Positions 46,968 to 60,321 of a stretch of DNA of 64,000 nucleotides are shown piece after piece (positions within the stretch are counted from its first letter, which is position 1; every line of letters begins with the position of its first letter). The notes below the pieces were generated by a model. The model was given only the letters and a program-made list of their open reading frames with translations, did not search any database and had not been told where the DNA came from. Origin of the DNA: Rhipicephalus microplus (lineage: Eukaryota > Arthropoda > Arachnida > Ixodida > Ixodidae); NCBI RefSeq assembly GCF_043290135.1, contig NC_134710.1:139262332-139326331 (forward strand), in the 5' to 3' direction. Both the position numbers and the translations under genes were made by a program.

Positions 46968-48277
46968 TGTTAGTGGTTCATGAGGAAAAGGAAGAAGGCA
47001 CCTAATTTCTGTCTGCCTACAGGCGACACGGCGCAGTGCCTTTGGGGTGGGGTGGAGGAGGATGAAAGAGGATAGGAGAAATAGTGCGTGGTGTGTAAGG
47101 AGAGATGTCCGGTCCGCTTCAGCGCTAGCAGCAGGCCGTCGGCAAGGGCAGCATGGCTCCTGGGATCAGCGGTAGGCAGCAATTCCTGACTCCTCCACGA
47201 ACTCCGCCAGGCTGAGGAGTGCTGCTGGATATGGACGAGACAGGAACAGCAGGTGTTCCAGGGTGGAGATGGGCAGACCATGTCACCTGTAGGCCGTGTA
47301 GGCCCTCAAGCGTTCCTGTGCTAAGCCAGGGCAGGCACAGAGGAGGTGTTCGAGGGTCTCTGAGTCTCCGCAACGGCTGCAGGCCGGGGAGAAACAGAGA
47401 CCCTTGGCGTGGCGGCGGGCCGCTGTCCACACGCAGCCGGTCCGCAGTCGCCACAGGGAGGCCCGTTCTCTCCTGGTGAGGCCCGTCTCTGGGAGAGGCT
47501 TTGGTCCTCGCCCGCTGGCCACCCACTGGTCTGGGTGGACTGTGACGAGGAGCCTCTTGAGACGGGCCTGTGAATAGTCCCTGGCCGCCACGGCACAGGA
47601 GTAGGGAGTACCAGGCTGGTGGGCAGCCTTGGCGAGTGTGTCCGCCTTCTCGTTTCCAGCGATGCCCACGTAGGAGGGCAGCCAGTGGAAGGAGATGGAC
47701 ACCCCGGTGTCGGTGAGGGCCCGAACCTTGGCTGTCAGGAGGCAGGCTGTCAGTCCGGCACGGCGGGAGTTGGCGAGGGTCTGCAGGGCCGCCTTGCTGT
47801 CGCACAGGACCGCGGCCGGCTCAAGGGGGATGTCCTCGGCCAACAGGTCTACCACGAGATGAAGTCCAGCCAGTTCCGCAGCCGTGGAGCTCGCCGGGAA
47901 GGGTAGCCTGCACTACCTGCTGTAGACTCTGGACGGGATTACGCATGCGGCCGCTGCGGTCCCGTCCCCCATCACAGATCCGTCCGTGAACACCTGCAGC
48001 CGTCCCTCCAGTGTTTCCTGGAGCTTGCAGGAGGCCGCCTGTTGCAGTGCGGCCGCAGGTGTCCGTCGCTTGGTTGCCCCTTCCAAGCAGAGGTGGACCT
48101 CTGGTGGCTGGTGGTGAGGCGGTGGAGAGGTAACCGGGACTGGCGGATCTGGGACCATCTGGTGGTACAGGAGGCAGAGGCCTCCCATCCGTGATCCTGG
48201 CTGACTGCGGAGACGCTCCAGGAGGGCCCTGCCGTCGGTGTCGCGGTGACCGCACACGTGAAAAGTACAATGCACGC
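46968..48277 (-). mobile_element. R1/I-like LINE, RNase H and C-terminus, 5'-truncated
   Basis: Minus strand: LQVFTDGSVMGDGTAAAACV (first RNase H Asp) in one frame, then after a frameshift TAAELAGLHLVVDLLAED (Glu), VLCDSKAALQTL (Asp), WLPSYVGIAGNEKADTLAK (His region replaced by Tyr-Val; the usual GHVGI/SHVGI histidine is missing) and CSRCGDSETLEHLLCACPG zinc cluster. A second shift precedes the end of the ORF. The 3' UTR finishes with the GGCGCAGTGCC / CACCTAATTTCTG end. GC-rich compared with its surroundings. Confidence 0.82.
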
Positions 48278-48389
48278 CTTCATCTGCATTGCCCTCTCCT
48301 TCCCTCCCTGGAGCGGCCGTATTCTTTTACACTGGTTTCGTAGTAACGTGAGAACCTATCTAAAAGAGCCACCTGCGCGTTTTACTTCG

Positions 48390-49660
<1,271 letters not shown>

Positions 49661-50344
49661 ACTGAGATTTTTTAAAACTTAACTTCCACTTTGCCATCTC
49701 CTAACCCGAAACATTACTCTGCACTTCTCTTTCCCACCCCTTGATATGCTATCTACAGTGTTCACGGCTATGCTACGGTTTGCCATCTCCCTCACCCTTC
49801 ACCATTGTCCAGCGGATATGGGACTCGAGCTCGCCTACTGACCCGACCACTTCTCCACAAACCCGATATGTTTCCAATCTTATCTCGCCCCTTGGAGAGC
49901 GATGGAAGGTGCTGTTTTTCATTGTTTATTAGGGCAAGTTAGATGTTTTAAGTGCGTCGTTACTTTAAATCACGTGCTTCAACGTAAACTTATGAAAGGT
50001 TCCTGAAGCTTTTCATAGGCCATTGCAACTACTTCTCTTTTGGAACTGAATTTATCAGTTGACAATAATTCGTTGAAGACTAATGAACTAGCTGTAAAGC
50101 GCAACGAGTGTTAAGAGCGCTGAAGTAGCTCGCGTTTCAAAAAAGGTCTGGCAAAAGATAACTTGCAGACGCATGAAAACAAGAACCGTGTGCCTCGAAA
50201 TCTCTCGCTTCTGCATGGTGAAAGAAAGTAGGAACTAGCAGTTCCGATATTCGGATTACGTGTTGGTACGACTTAAAGGGGATTAAACTTAAATTGAGGA
50301 TGGTGCAGCGAGTGATGGAAAGCAAAATGATAGGTGCAATTTCA

Positions 50345-51269
50345 AAGGGGCCCTGCAACACTTTTCTAAGTAGCCATGGAGTAAATTCAGTAAAGGAGCT
50401 TATTGCCTCACAAATTGACCACCGCAATTTTTTTAAAGACCAATCTAGTACGAGCGGAGTTACAAAGATGTGTCGCTTTTTCTCATCTCTCGTCCTGACG
50501 AAAGCATCATCATCATCATCATCATCATCATCAGCCTGACTACGTCCACTGCAGGACAAAGGCCTCTCCCACGCTCCACCAGTTAACCCGGTCCTGTGCT
50601 TGCTGCTGCCAATTTATACCCGCAAACTTCTTAATCTCGTCTGCCCACCTAACCTTCTGTCTCCTCTTAACCAGCCTGCCTTCTCTGGGAATCCAGTTAG
50701 TTACCCTTAACGACCAGCGCTTATCCTGTCTACGCGCTACATGCCCGGCCCATGTCCATTTCTTCTTCTTAATTTCAGCAATTATATCTTTAACCGCCGT
50801 TTGTTCCCTAATCCACTCTGCTCTCTTCTTGTCTCTTAAGGTTACACCTACCATTTTTCTGACGAAAGCGCTGGAAGCTAAATAGGGAAGGATGGCACGG
50901 GGGAAGATATTATTCCACGTGCGCCTCTTGGCCTTGCGCATTTTTTCCGTCTTTAAACGCGCAGCTTTTCAGTGCGATCGCGCGTGCACGCACGGACAGG
51001 TCGTGACCTCCCGCGGCGGCCCCAGTAACTCTCAAGCGTGCCATGCTCAAATCAGCCATTGACGATGCGTTGGCCCGTGACGCAGTATTTTTTAGCCTGT
51101 AGCGTCATTTCTCAAGAGAAGAGAAAGTGGCTTTTACCAAACTTTGAGAATTCATTGTAAATTACGGGCCACGTGCTGCGCTATAATATTTTGCGCGCGT
51201 CTTCTCGAAAGCCTCGACTAGCGATTGGCAGTGTTTTTTGACCATGCTCAAAAAGTGTTGCAGGGCTCC
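50345..51269. mobile_element. MITE-like repeat Z, copy 2, containing a LINE end
   Basis: Left end AAGGGGCCCTGCAACACTTT; right end on the minus strand AGGAGCCCTGCAACACTTTT, giving terminal inverted repeats. TTAA follows the right end (51270-51273). The LINE fragment at 50506-50858 is nested within it. Confidence 0.7.
50506..50858 (-). mobile_element. RTE-like LINE 3' end with (ATC)n tail and target duplication
   Basis: Minus strand encodes GVTLRDKKRAEWIREQTAV, WAGHVARRQDKRWSLRVTNW and KVRWADEIKKFAGINWQQQA, ending in a stop and (GAT)n, seen as the ATC run at 50506-50535. CTGACGAAAGC at 50495-50505 and 50859-50869 is an exact 11-bp target duplication. Same family as 26.5-28.2 kb. Confidence 0.9.
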
Positions 51270-52280
51270 TTAAAGAGACAGGAAGAGAGCGTAGTGGGCC
51301 AGGGGACAAACGGGGGTTTAGAATATTATAGTTTAAATTAAGAAGACATGGACATCGGTTGGGCACGTGGCGCGAAACCAGAATAACCACTGAACTGACT
51401 GAATTGCAAGAGAATGCAAACTTGTGAGAGGGAGACAAAGTTAGGTGGGCATATTAGATTAAAAAGTTTGCAAATGTAGCTTACGGGTTGCGTGCTTAGA
51501 AGAAGAAATAATATCGCGAAGTTTTTTTTATCGTCTCTAAATGGCCCTCCATGGCTGTGGTTCTAGAGATAATTTTTTTTAGGCTTTCGCTTTGTGTTAC
51601 TTTGGGGCTGACTCTGCGTAGGTGATCCCGAGATTATCCCCTGGCATGTGCTTGAAGCCCTTGGATTGGCGTTAATCATTTGAGGCCTCTCGCCGTACGG
51701 TATCAGCTGACATGCACCAAAGGGTTTTCGCGGTACATACGGCACTGCCTGTATATGTTTAAAACGCGAGGCTCTTTCTTGGCATGTGTTGCCACATCAC
51801 GGAATACCTGGAATTTCTTCCATGTATCGATGTCTCCCCATTTGTTTTAGCGCAAGTTACACAAATGACGCCGCCTTGGTCAGCTCCATGTCGTTGTTGA
51901 TAAGGTGACGGATTATTATAACTTTTTTACTCGTTTTGCTTTTCGGACGAACTAGGGTGCAAAATTTTAAATAAGCCTATAAATGAAGGTCATCGCATTA
52001 TATGGTCTCCTGCTGATGAAGGTCTGGAGGGGAACGTCATGGTAGACCGTATAGCTCGAGGCTTCACCAACCGAGCGACGGCAGGCACAGACGTTGAATC
52101 CCTTTCTACTCCACGTGACATCCTTATCCAGCAAAGGGGTCAACGAAGAGAGTATGGCCTTCCACATAAAGACTTGTATAGCCAACAAAGCAGGCATTGG
52201 AGACGCATACAAACCAATAGCTTTCCCACTTTGTACCACCTAAGTAGAATATATCCCGCACAATTTGGAGAAACATGTCC
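51270..52280. other. Region without recognised gene
   Basis: Short open frames only. Possibly part of a decayed LINE that becomes recognisable at 52.29 kb. Confidence 0.4.
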
Positions 52281-52287
52281 ATAGTGA

Positions 52288-52470
52288 TCAGACCCACCGA
52301 CACTCAGACACATAACTATTAGTGCGTGGATCCCGAATAACGCACGCATATTGTAGAGTAGGTCTAATGATGGTATTATAGGCTAACAGCTTCACAGATG
52401 GCGGGGCAAGACAAAGTTTGTACTTGGGAAAGCATAGCTTATAGAAGGTGGATGCGCGAACAGGGCTCAC
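52288..52470 (-). mobile_element. LINE RT C-terminal fragment (Jockey/CR1-like)
   Basis: Minus-strand frame reads KLLAYNTIIRPTLQYACVIR, then DPRTNSY, the conserved thumb-region segment of Jockey/CR1-type RTs (usually ...LEYA..IWDP). Too short for finer assignment. Confidence 0.55.
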
Positions 52471-53206
52471 GGTGGTAAGCTGTTGGCGTCATGTGAAACA
52501 AGCATGAACTTAGCCTTGAAGGCTTCGTACACGACAGGAGAAAAATTCGTGAACACACAGTCTGGGAACCAGCAAACGTTTAATGAAACAACACGGCTCG
52601 AAAGTAAAACCAAGACGAAAGCGCTGCGCGTGAGACAATCCAATTACAGTTGCCCACGCACACTATACAGATAAAAAAATGCAGCACAATTGTGCTTTTA
52701 ATTACCTCTGAGAAAGGTTGAACGTATACCTTTTAGTTCCCCTCACATATCGTAGCTGGGGATCATTAAAAGCAGGCACGTAAGCAACTTCGTGCACACT
52801 CTGCGATGAGGAGGCAAATTTTCTCCCCCTGACGTGATAGGCGTTTCATGTTCTTCTAGCGCACCCACTGCGCGAATAACAGGTAATTTTATTTATTTTT
52901 ACTATCACTGCAATGCTTTAATAGGTATTACTCCTAATAACTTACTCTTTGTATAGTTTTTGCTTCGATGTAACTGTTAATCTCTTTTTTGTTATCAAAT
53001 GCATTACGTAAATGCACCACCCTGCGTAATTCCCTCGGTCCTTCAGAATTACTATTAAATTAATGAATAATGGAGGACCCTCTTTTCAACTTGTGAGTAG
53101 GGGCTAGCGGAGCACGCAGTCTTGGTGCGTAATGTACTGTTTTTTTCTAGTAACAGACAGGTGTGCAATTTATGTAGGTCACAATGGCATAGAGTGTTCA
53201 TGAAAG

Positions 53207-53440
53207 CCCCGCGGTGGTCTAGTGGCTAAGGTACTCGGCTGCTGACCCGCAGGTCGCGGGATCAAATCCCGGCTGCGGCGGCTGCATTTCCGATGGAGGC
53301 GGAAATGTTGTAGGCCCGTGTGCCCAGATTTGGGTGCACGTTAAAGAAGCCCAGGTGATCGAAATTTCCGGAGCCCTCCACTACGGCGTCCCTCATTATC
53401 ATATGGTGGTTTTGGGACGTTAAACCCCACGAATCATTGA
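53207..53440 (+). mobile_element. Ruka-type SINE, copy 5, with target duplication
   Basis: Full-length copy with an intact A-box-like (TCTAGTGGCTAAGG) and B-box-like (GGGATCAAATCCCGG) head. TTCATGAAA at 53197-53205 and 53449-53457 is a 9-bp target duplication. Confidence 0.9.
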
Positions 53441-54039
53441 ATCAGTGATTCATGAAACACACGAGAAAGGCGCTTATTCGTCTCCCATGAGGGGACACTG
53501 CTCCGTGACTTATGATGCAAGTCCTATAACGAATACAGAAGGAGCGAAATGAACATAGGGCATGCGTTTTTTTTTCAAAAACTGCATTCTTGAAAGACGC
53601 AAGGAGGTGCGGGTGGGGGGGGGGGGGGGTGCAGAGCAGTTCTCGAGTCTCGTCTGTTTGCAGACCATTATTTATCTTCATACCAGCCTATACTCCCCTC
53701 CCCCCTTTCTTTCCCTTTAAAGGAGTACTGAAAGAAAATTTTCAAAGCGAGATAACCTGTCAGATAGATTTGTGCAGGCACCCACACATCATCTACGAAA
53801 CATCAACAAATGGTATCGCCCAGAACGTATTTAAAATCAATTTTGAATATCGTGTCGCTCTACGGCACGCTAAACACGCCTTCGTTTTTCGGGTAAACAA
53901 GCAAGCGCCCCCCCCTGCGTAACAAGCTTTGTGTTGGCTGCCACAATTCTTACGAGCACTCTTTCCTGGCTGATCATTTCAACGGAAATAGTAGGCAGAC
54001 TTGCATGGGAATACGAAGATGTCGGAGCTTCAGCCGGTC

Positions 54040-54070
<31 letters not shown>

Positions 54071-54334
54071 TCCCGCATATATTTACAACGCCTGAGAGGA
54101 GATCATAGCAGCACCCACGACAAAATCTTCGTTGAAAATCCCTGTCAACGATTCATGTGCACGCGGCTTTGAGCACTCCGAAAACCCAGCATTCCTTTCC
54201 TTCATGCGAAAGCCCCTCTGGGTTCTGCCTCAGGGAGTTGCTCGGAGGATTTCAAGCTGACCGGTTGTGCCGCCCGCGATCTCCGATGGCAGCGTATACC
54301 TCTCGCTAACTGGTTCGCCCTTTTCGGCCTCCTG

Positions 54335-54560
54335 ATGCCGTGAAGCTCTCGCCGTGTGGTGCCCCGTTCTCGGACTTCTTCGACCGGCTCCCCACTTTCC
54401 CATCTCCTTCTTTTTCTGTCGCTTGCCTTTCTTATTTCTTTATCTAACTATATATTTCCTATATTCTTTTATATTCCCCTCCTCCCATCCCCTACAACGC
54501 ATTGAGCCGTGCTCCCGCAAGGGCTTCAGAAAATAGTGCCTTCTTCTTTTCCAAGCAACC
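54335..54560 (+). mobile_element. LINE 3' UTR fragment (plus)
   Basis: CTCTCGCCGTGTGGTGCCCC and CGTGCTCCCGCAAGGGCTTC then AGTGCCTTCTTCTTTTCC: the plus-strand counterpart of the 3' ends at 44.5-47.0 kb. A related stretch, CTCTCGCCAGTGGTGCCCCG, is at 45835. Confidence 0.5.
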
Positions 54561-55239
54561 ACGCATTCATTTTTTTTACTTCAGAAAACATTTTTTTTAC
54601 TTCAGAGCTCCTTTACCGTCCCCCCACCCCCGGTAAACGGTGCTGTGAGCGTCCAAGAAGAGGGGTTGTTTATGGCGCGTACCCGTAACATCCCCTCACA
54701 ATGTCTCAAGGGGGGGGGGGGGCAAACGGACGGGTGGAGCTAGAGCATAATGTGTGCCAATAAGTCAGGATGGTGGTAAATATAAATGGAAATGGTTGCC
54801 CCGAAAAGGCTTTAGCAACACACCATTGCGCAAAGGATCCTCTCTTTTCATATTGCTGTGCTATCTCCTCGCTTTCTGATGACCCTCAGCTATAAGCTTT
54901 GTTTTGTGCTTACCAGCTGTGGGTGAGCTGGGTTTTAGCAAATACCACCAGTCTCCCAGAAAAGTAGGCTGCAAGCTTCCCCTGAAAAGCAACCTCGTAC
55001 ATATTAATATGGTCATTGCCATGAACAAAAATGTTTGAAATCACCTTTTTCGGGCAGCGCCCTGTCGTCTGTTCCTCAGTCAGTGTCTCGATTTTTGTGC
55101 TGTTTTTACTTCCTAAACATTTCTCGGGCAAGAATAAACAAACCTGAACAAAAGAGAAAAATTCAAGAAAAATGACCAATTGTCCAGCCACCACTCGTCA
55201 CCGTAGCGGTAGAAGGAAGAAAGGAAGATAATAATCCGG
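54561..55239. other. Region without recognised gene
   Basis: Contains a direct 20-base repetition of TTTTTTTACTTCAGA (54570-54606) and poly-G at 54711-54722. Confidence 0.5.
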
Positions 55240-55740
55240 GACATTATTTGCGGAGCCCTCCGTAAGAGATGAGGCAAATGTGACACCCACGGCGCAAGGT
55301 GTCAGCATGTCCCACAAGCCATCCACCACCATGGCATCGACAGTTTCATCCCTCGGCCCAAATATCATGCATCTGCGCAGGCCAAATCCCACACGAAGAC
55401 TGCCCCGCTTCGTACGTTGGGGAAACCAACAACTTCCATGAAAGAATGCGGCAGCTAACGAGTGACCTCCGTCAATGGAACAGCGAACGGAGCTCAATGG
55501 CAGAACACTGTTAGCAGTTTATACCCCCATAAGAGTCGCGGTGGCGTGGTGTCGAGCTTGTTGCTTTTATACTGTTCCTGCATTGCTTAGGACGCACAAA
55601 GAGCGCGAAAGCTCATGTACGAGAAGACCCTGGGAAACGCCAGTGCTGTCAAGCTTCTTGCAGTGTGAACTGGACGAACTAAATGACGGGTGAGGGACCA
55701 CTGAAAGCGCTTCCGCGCTTCTGCTTGAATAAAAAAAAAT
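55240..55740 (+). mobile_element. Penelope-like element remnant with GIY-YIG endonuclease part
   Basis: [19 protein letters not shown] linker, then [20 protein letters not shown] and RSSMAEHC followed by a stop. The C-x-x-x-YVGET...R block is the GIY-YIG nuclease core of another Penelope-like lineage than the one at 21-23 kb. Frames are shifted and an AATAAA-rich tail follows at 55727. Confidence 0.68.
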
Positions 55741-56075
55741 ATACAAAAATATCGACGTTGCTATGTCGTGTCAGCAGACGGAACTGCAGATGTGTTGGGA
55801 TTTTCTATACAGAGACTTCACAACTCAAAGATGCCATTGGAGCTTAATGGCCCTTGAAACTTCTGAGAGGTAATCGAATTCCTTGACCACATTACAGCTT
55901 GAACTGATTTGTTTTTGCGAGTGATAAAGCGTCACGTACGTGCGGAGCGTGTTTACCCCCTTCTTTTTTGAAAACTTACCGCTACAACTTTCAAGGTGAC
56001 CATAAATAACGCTGCCGCTGTTTAATTGGTAGCGAATGACACGACAAAAGCTGATGGTCTGTTTCGTCGCTACAG

Positions 56076-56318
56076 CCCCGCCGCGGTGGTCTAGTGGCTA
56101 AGGTACTCGGCTGCTGACCCGCAGGGCGCGGGTTCGAATCCCGGCTGCGGCGGCTGCATTTCCGATGGAGGCGGAAATGTTGTAGGCCCGTGTACTCAGA
56201 TTTGGGTGCACGTTAAAGAACCCCAGGTGGTCTAAATTTCCGGAGCCCTCCACTACGGCGTCTCTCATAATCATATAGTGGTTTTGGGACGTTAAACCCG
56301 ACATATCAATCAATCAAT
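56076..56318 (+). mobile_element. Ruka-type SINE, copy 6, most intact head
   Basis: Head reads CCGCGGTGGTCTAGTGGCTA with B box GGGTTCGAATCCCGG; body and CAATCAATC end complete. Flanked by a short duplication (TCGCTACA). Confidence 0.9.
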
Positions 56319-57519
56319 GTGTCATCGCTACATATTAACAGAACATAAAATTCGTCGAGATGGTGCATATATATAGCTACAGAGAAAATTTGAGCGCAAA
56401 ACAATGTCTTCACAAGCACCCGTCCGGTCTCTCTCGTTGAATACCTTGTTTGGCAGTCGTAGCTTTCCCAATCACCACAGTTATTTATGGAAAAACGAAA
56501 GCGGCATTTGAAGACACAAGTGGTTCAGTGTAACAGAGAGAGAAGGGGCACTCGATGCTCGCGAATCGTGCTGCTTTGTCGTCTTTGAAGCTACATGAAT
56601 GATTAAGCCGCTGTATTATACTCATTCTTCATTGATTAGATACATAACTGTAGATGAAACCAAATGTGGATCACCGTGTCAAGTAATGAAGGTGGTCCGG
56701 AGTTGCACTTGTGTGAGAACATGCTGTGCAGCCCACTCCCATGCCCTCGTCCAGCCTTGTTCATTTATTTCAAACATCTGCTAATTACACTAGAGAAACA
56801 ATATTTCAACATCGATAATTATTTAGTTTTTCCGGTCTTTGGTATCTCGCTTCGCTATGCGTTCTTCTCTCCTCTAAAAAAAGATCACTCAAGTTTCTTA
56901 GCATGCATTAAAATGCATGCATTAACACTTGCATTGCCATAAATTACGGGTTTCACGGAAAGAGACTCCGAAATACTGTCTCGTTAGAAATGCAAATTAA
57001 AATTTTGAAATCATCTCTCCGCGTGCGGGGTTAGCTGTTTGACAAAATACACTGCAAAAAGTGCTTTGAATAGTTGTGCGTCTTGGAGGTACGTTGTATA
57101 CATTGCATGGCATTTTATCGGCGTGGTACCATCAATATTTCAATTATAATATATTAGCTTAGCTTAGAATCAGCTTTCTAGTGATGATGGTAATACTTTT
57201 TAATGTTAATATTTCACATAATCGGTCCATCATGTGACGCCATTTGATTAACGTTATATAGGGGTTATGAATAATTGTTATCCAGTAAACACTTTTTTTG
57301 GTTGTTCAAAGACATGAGTCGTGTTTATTGACGACCTCCCCAGGAACTAACTCCGGGGGTGGGGAGAAACGGAAAGTTTTATCATTTAAAAAGTAAATTC
57401 TTGGGCTTAGCCAGAGCATCAATACGCTTACAAGGTACGTCATAGTGGTAGGTTTTAAATATTTGGAACCATAGGTCGTCCAAACAAATGGAGCCCATGT
57501 AGGCTGATTCTATATGTTT
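56319..57519. other. Region without recognised gene
   Basis: AT-rich, short open frames only; nothing recognised. Confidence 0.5.
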
Positions 57520-57735
57520 TTCGCTTAGACTCACTAGGACCCAGACGTATTGAAATTCTTGCTGAATTGAACTCACTCGAACTTCGATTCATGAATAGGT
57601 CGTCAATCGCACTCACTGGGACTCATACTCACCCAAACTTTTCCGCAAGCAGGCTTTCTCGGACTCACACTCACGAAGATAAAGCTCAGCAGGACACACT
57701 CCTCAATCTGAGTAAGTCAACTCATGAGTGGGCTT
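57520..57735. repeat. Degenerate ACTCACT/GGACTCA repeat
   Basis: Reverse-orientation relative of the GAGTC repeat at 300-500. Confidence 0.6.
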
Positions 57736-57996
57736 GCCGAACTCGGCTCACATATAACACTTTGCCCTGTTTTTATTTTGGAAGCTTCACAAGTTTCACG
57801 TTCAATCATAATTCTTTATTTGCCAATGACATTCACCGATTTCAATGAAACTACTTTGTCATACGGCCGTGACTACAGAGATCAGACGGGTCGAGGCTTT
57901 AGTGACACCTAGACTGCATGAACACCCTTCAGGCACGAAACTTTCTTCTGCGCTGGTCTTCGCATACCCGATATATCAGTCAATGTCATTGTCAAG

Positions 57997-58196
57997 CAGG
58001 GGCGGCGCCAGGGGGGGGGGGGTAAGAAATTCTCGCCTGCCCGCCCTATGCCCACCCAAGTGCCCGGAAGCATATATTGAAAACCTAGTAGGAGCAGAGC
58101 TAACTTGCCCCCCCCCCCCCCCCCCCCCCGGAGGAACTCACTTTTCGTGGTTGCCCCCCCCCCCCCCCCAGTAAAAACATCCTGGCGCCGCCCCTG
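57997..58196. mobile_element. hAT-like MITE, 200 bp, with 8-bp target duplication
   Basis: Starts CAGGGGCGGCGCCAGG and ends CCTGGCGCCGCCCCTG, exact inverted repeats. Flanked by TTGTCAAG at 57989-57996 and 58197-58204. Interior holds long poly-G and poly-C tracts. The CAGGGGCGG end and 8-bp duplication are typical of hAT elements. Confidence 0.88.
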
Positions 58197-58204
58197 TTGT
58201 CAAG

Positions 58205-60180
58205 GTAAGAAATAAGATGGAACATGAAGATCTTGAAATATTCACAATAAAGATATAACTGGGCAAAGTGTCATGTGTGTGTGTAAGTGATCCCTAAGTT
58301 TTCCTTACACCTACATCAGGAATTCGCATTGCTATAGATAGCGGGTGCACGTGGCTTTGACCATGGAAGTGTGCAGTTTATTCCAACGTTTATATAAGTT
58401 GGTTTGTACAACTTCAACATGCTCGCTTCGTGTTAGGCGTGCAACTGTAGAACGCCTCAGATTATCCTATTTTTTATGCATGTGCTGCTGGTTCGTGTGT
58501 GTGTGTGGACTTCCTGCAATAAATATTTCGTTGGAAGTCCTGTCTAATGGGATAAAACTAATGAGATCGTGTTCTCATTAGTTTCTTCTTCCAAATATTA
58601 TGAGCCAAGTCACCCCACAAGCTACGTTAGTGATATCCGGTTTCAAACAAGGTAGCAACAAATCGGCATATATAGTTAGTCAAATTAAGTCCGAGATAGT
58701 AACGGCCTAATGAGAGGCAGACTACCCGGTTTGATTGCGTGACGTGGAGAATCACACAGAATGCATGCAAGACAAAGCACACAGGAAGCACAAGCCCACA
58801 CTTGAGTGTTTTGTCTGCATTCATCTTCTGTGCGTTACTTCACGGGAACTTAATTTATAGTGATCACCATATCTTGTCCAATATAAATAGTCGACCTTGC
58901 TGAACCTACCACCCTACAATGGAGATCGTTGCTATTTGCTAGAACGTTTTTCTAATAATTGTCATTTTCCTTTCTTTATTCATTAAAGGTCATGCATGTG
59001 TGCAGTTTCTTAACTGTTTTTCTCTAAATATGTATTAAACATGCAGCTAGCTCTACCTCAATTAAGTTGCTTAGCAATATCTTCCATACACATCGAATAG
59101 AAGCGCTTCTCCCCTGCGCGTCCCCATTCTTAGCCCCCCTCCCCCCTTCGAATCTCAACTGCCTTTGTTCTTCGACTCGCTTTCACAGTCATAATCATGA
59201 ACATTTAAGTACTGGCTCTCCACACCTTTTATCATTGTTCAAAGTCCGCCTCACATATTACATATACTCGTCAGCCACAATATGTGGACAGTCCCTGCCA
59301 AACGCCACCGTTGGCACTTTCACTGCCAGGGATATTTTATACATGGTTTATGTGGATGATTTTGAGAAGTTGGCAGAATTAAGAAAGGTCAGAGTATTTA
59401 CTGGAGACATAAGGTGCAAAATATATGTAGGCAAACTGAAAAGAATAAATAAATTATATTTAAATGGCGCGCCAATCGCGCTGAGCGCACATGTCGCGTC
59501 GGCAGCGGCAGCGTAGCAAAACAAAAGTCGGCAGCGGCGCGCCATCGTGATGGCGCAGAGCTGTATATGCTACCCATGGAGAAAGAAAAGACGGTACTTC
59601 CTTCTTCCATGATGCTACCTTTAGGTAGCATATACAGAAACTCTAATGGCGCACATCTCAAATGGTTATTTAGGAGCATAAAGTTTTAGTTGAGTTCTGT
59701 GATAGCGCATGTAGGAATCCTGTCAAGCCACCCTGTGCGTGTGCCGGCATTAACGCACACATGTTCATACAGGCACTTGTGCGTAGGCCAATTCATACGT
59801 TTTGTGATGCGTATCTCGAAGTTCCTGTTGTTTTAGCGGTTTTAGCTTTAGTTGCTGCTTTAGGTTTTAACAGTGCAATATTCGCCGTACACAACCAGAT
59901 GTTTTCCGTGTCTGGTAAGCTGCGAAGGCCGTCGTTGTGGGATTCTGTATCGAACAGCCCTCATTTTGGATTTGGTTTCATTTCCCGTGAAGCTCGTTTC
60001 AAATGACCTTGTGTGGTGTAGTGTACTTGTGCTTCAGAGCTTTAAACGAATTTATAAAGCTCGCTGTTTCGTTAGGCCCGCCGTCAGATAAATTATGCTC
60101 GCACAATTGTCACGTTTTTAAAACAGTGTAGAAGACATCGAATACATGCTTCAGTTAGCACAACTTGGGAGGATGGGGTT
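58205..60180. other. Upstream flank of MPV17L2; unassigned ORF with a hydrophobic segment
   Basis: An ATG ORF at 59761-60006 (81 codons) has a hydrophobic stretch VPVVLAVLALVAALGF after a basic start (MFIQALVRRPIHTF), with a donor-like GTAAGC at 59914. It could be a first exon of a small membrane protein or chance. Inverted motif GTATATGCTACC / GGTAGCATATAC at 59567 and 59623. Confidence 0.35.
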
Positions 60181-60321
60181 ATGGGACTGAACGTATTCAA
60201 ACCGACGTATGCCATTTTACGTTGGCGTATGCCGAAACCATGCGCTCTTATAGTAAAGTCACGTTTGTTTATCCGCAGTGTTCAACTAGTACCGAAGCTG
60301 TGGTTTCGGCCACTGCCTTCA

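Noticed and set aside
47125..47805. 226-codon minus-strand ORF
   Set aside because: Alternate frame of the GC-rich LINE; only its far end overlaps the true frame after a shift.
53207..53280. tRNA genes at the heads of the Ruka SINEs
   Set aside because: The tRNA-like heads belong to full SINEs with target duplications.
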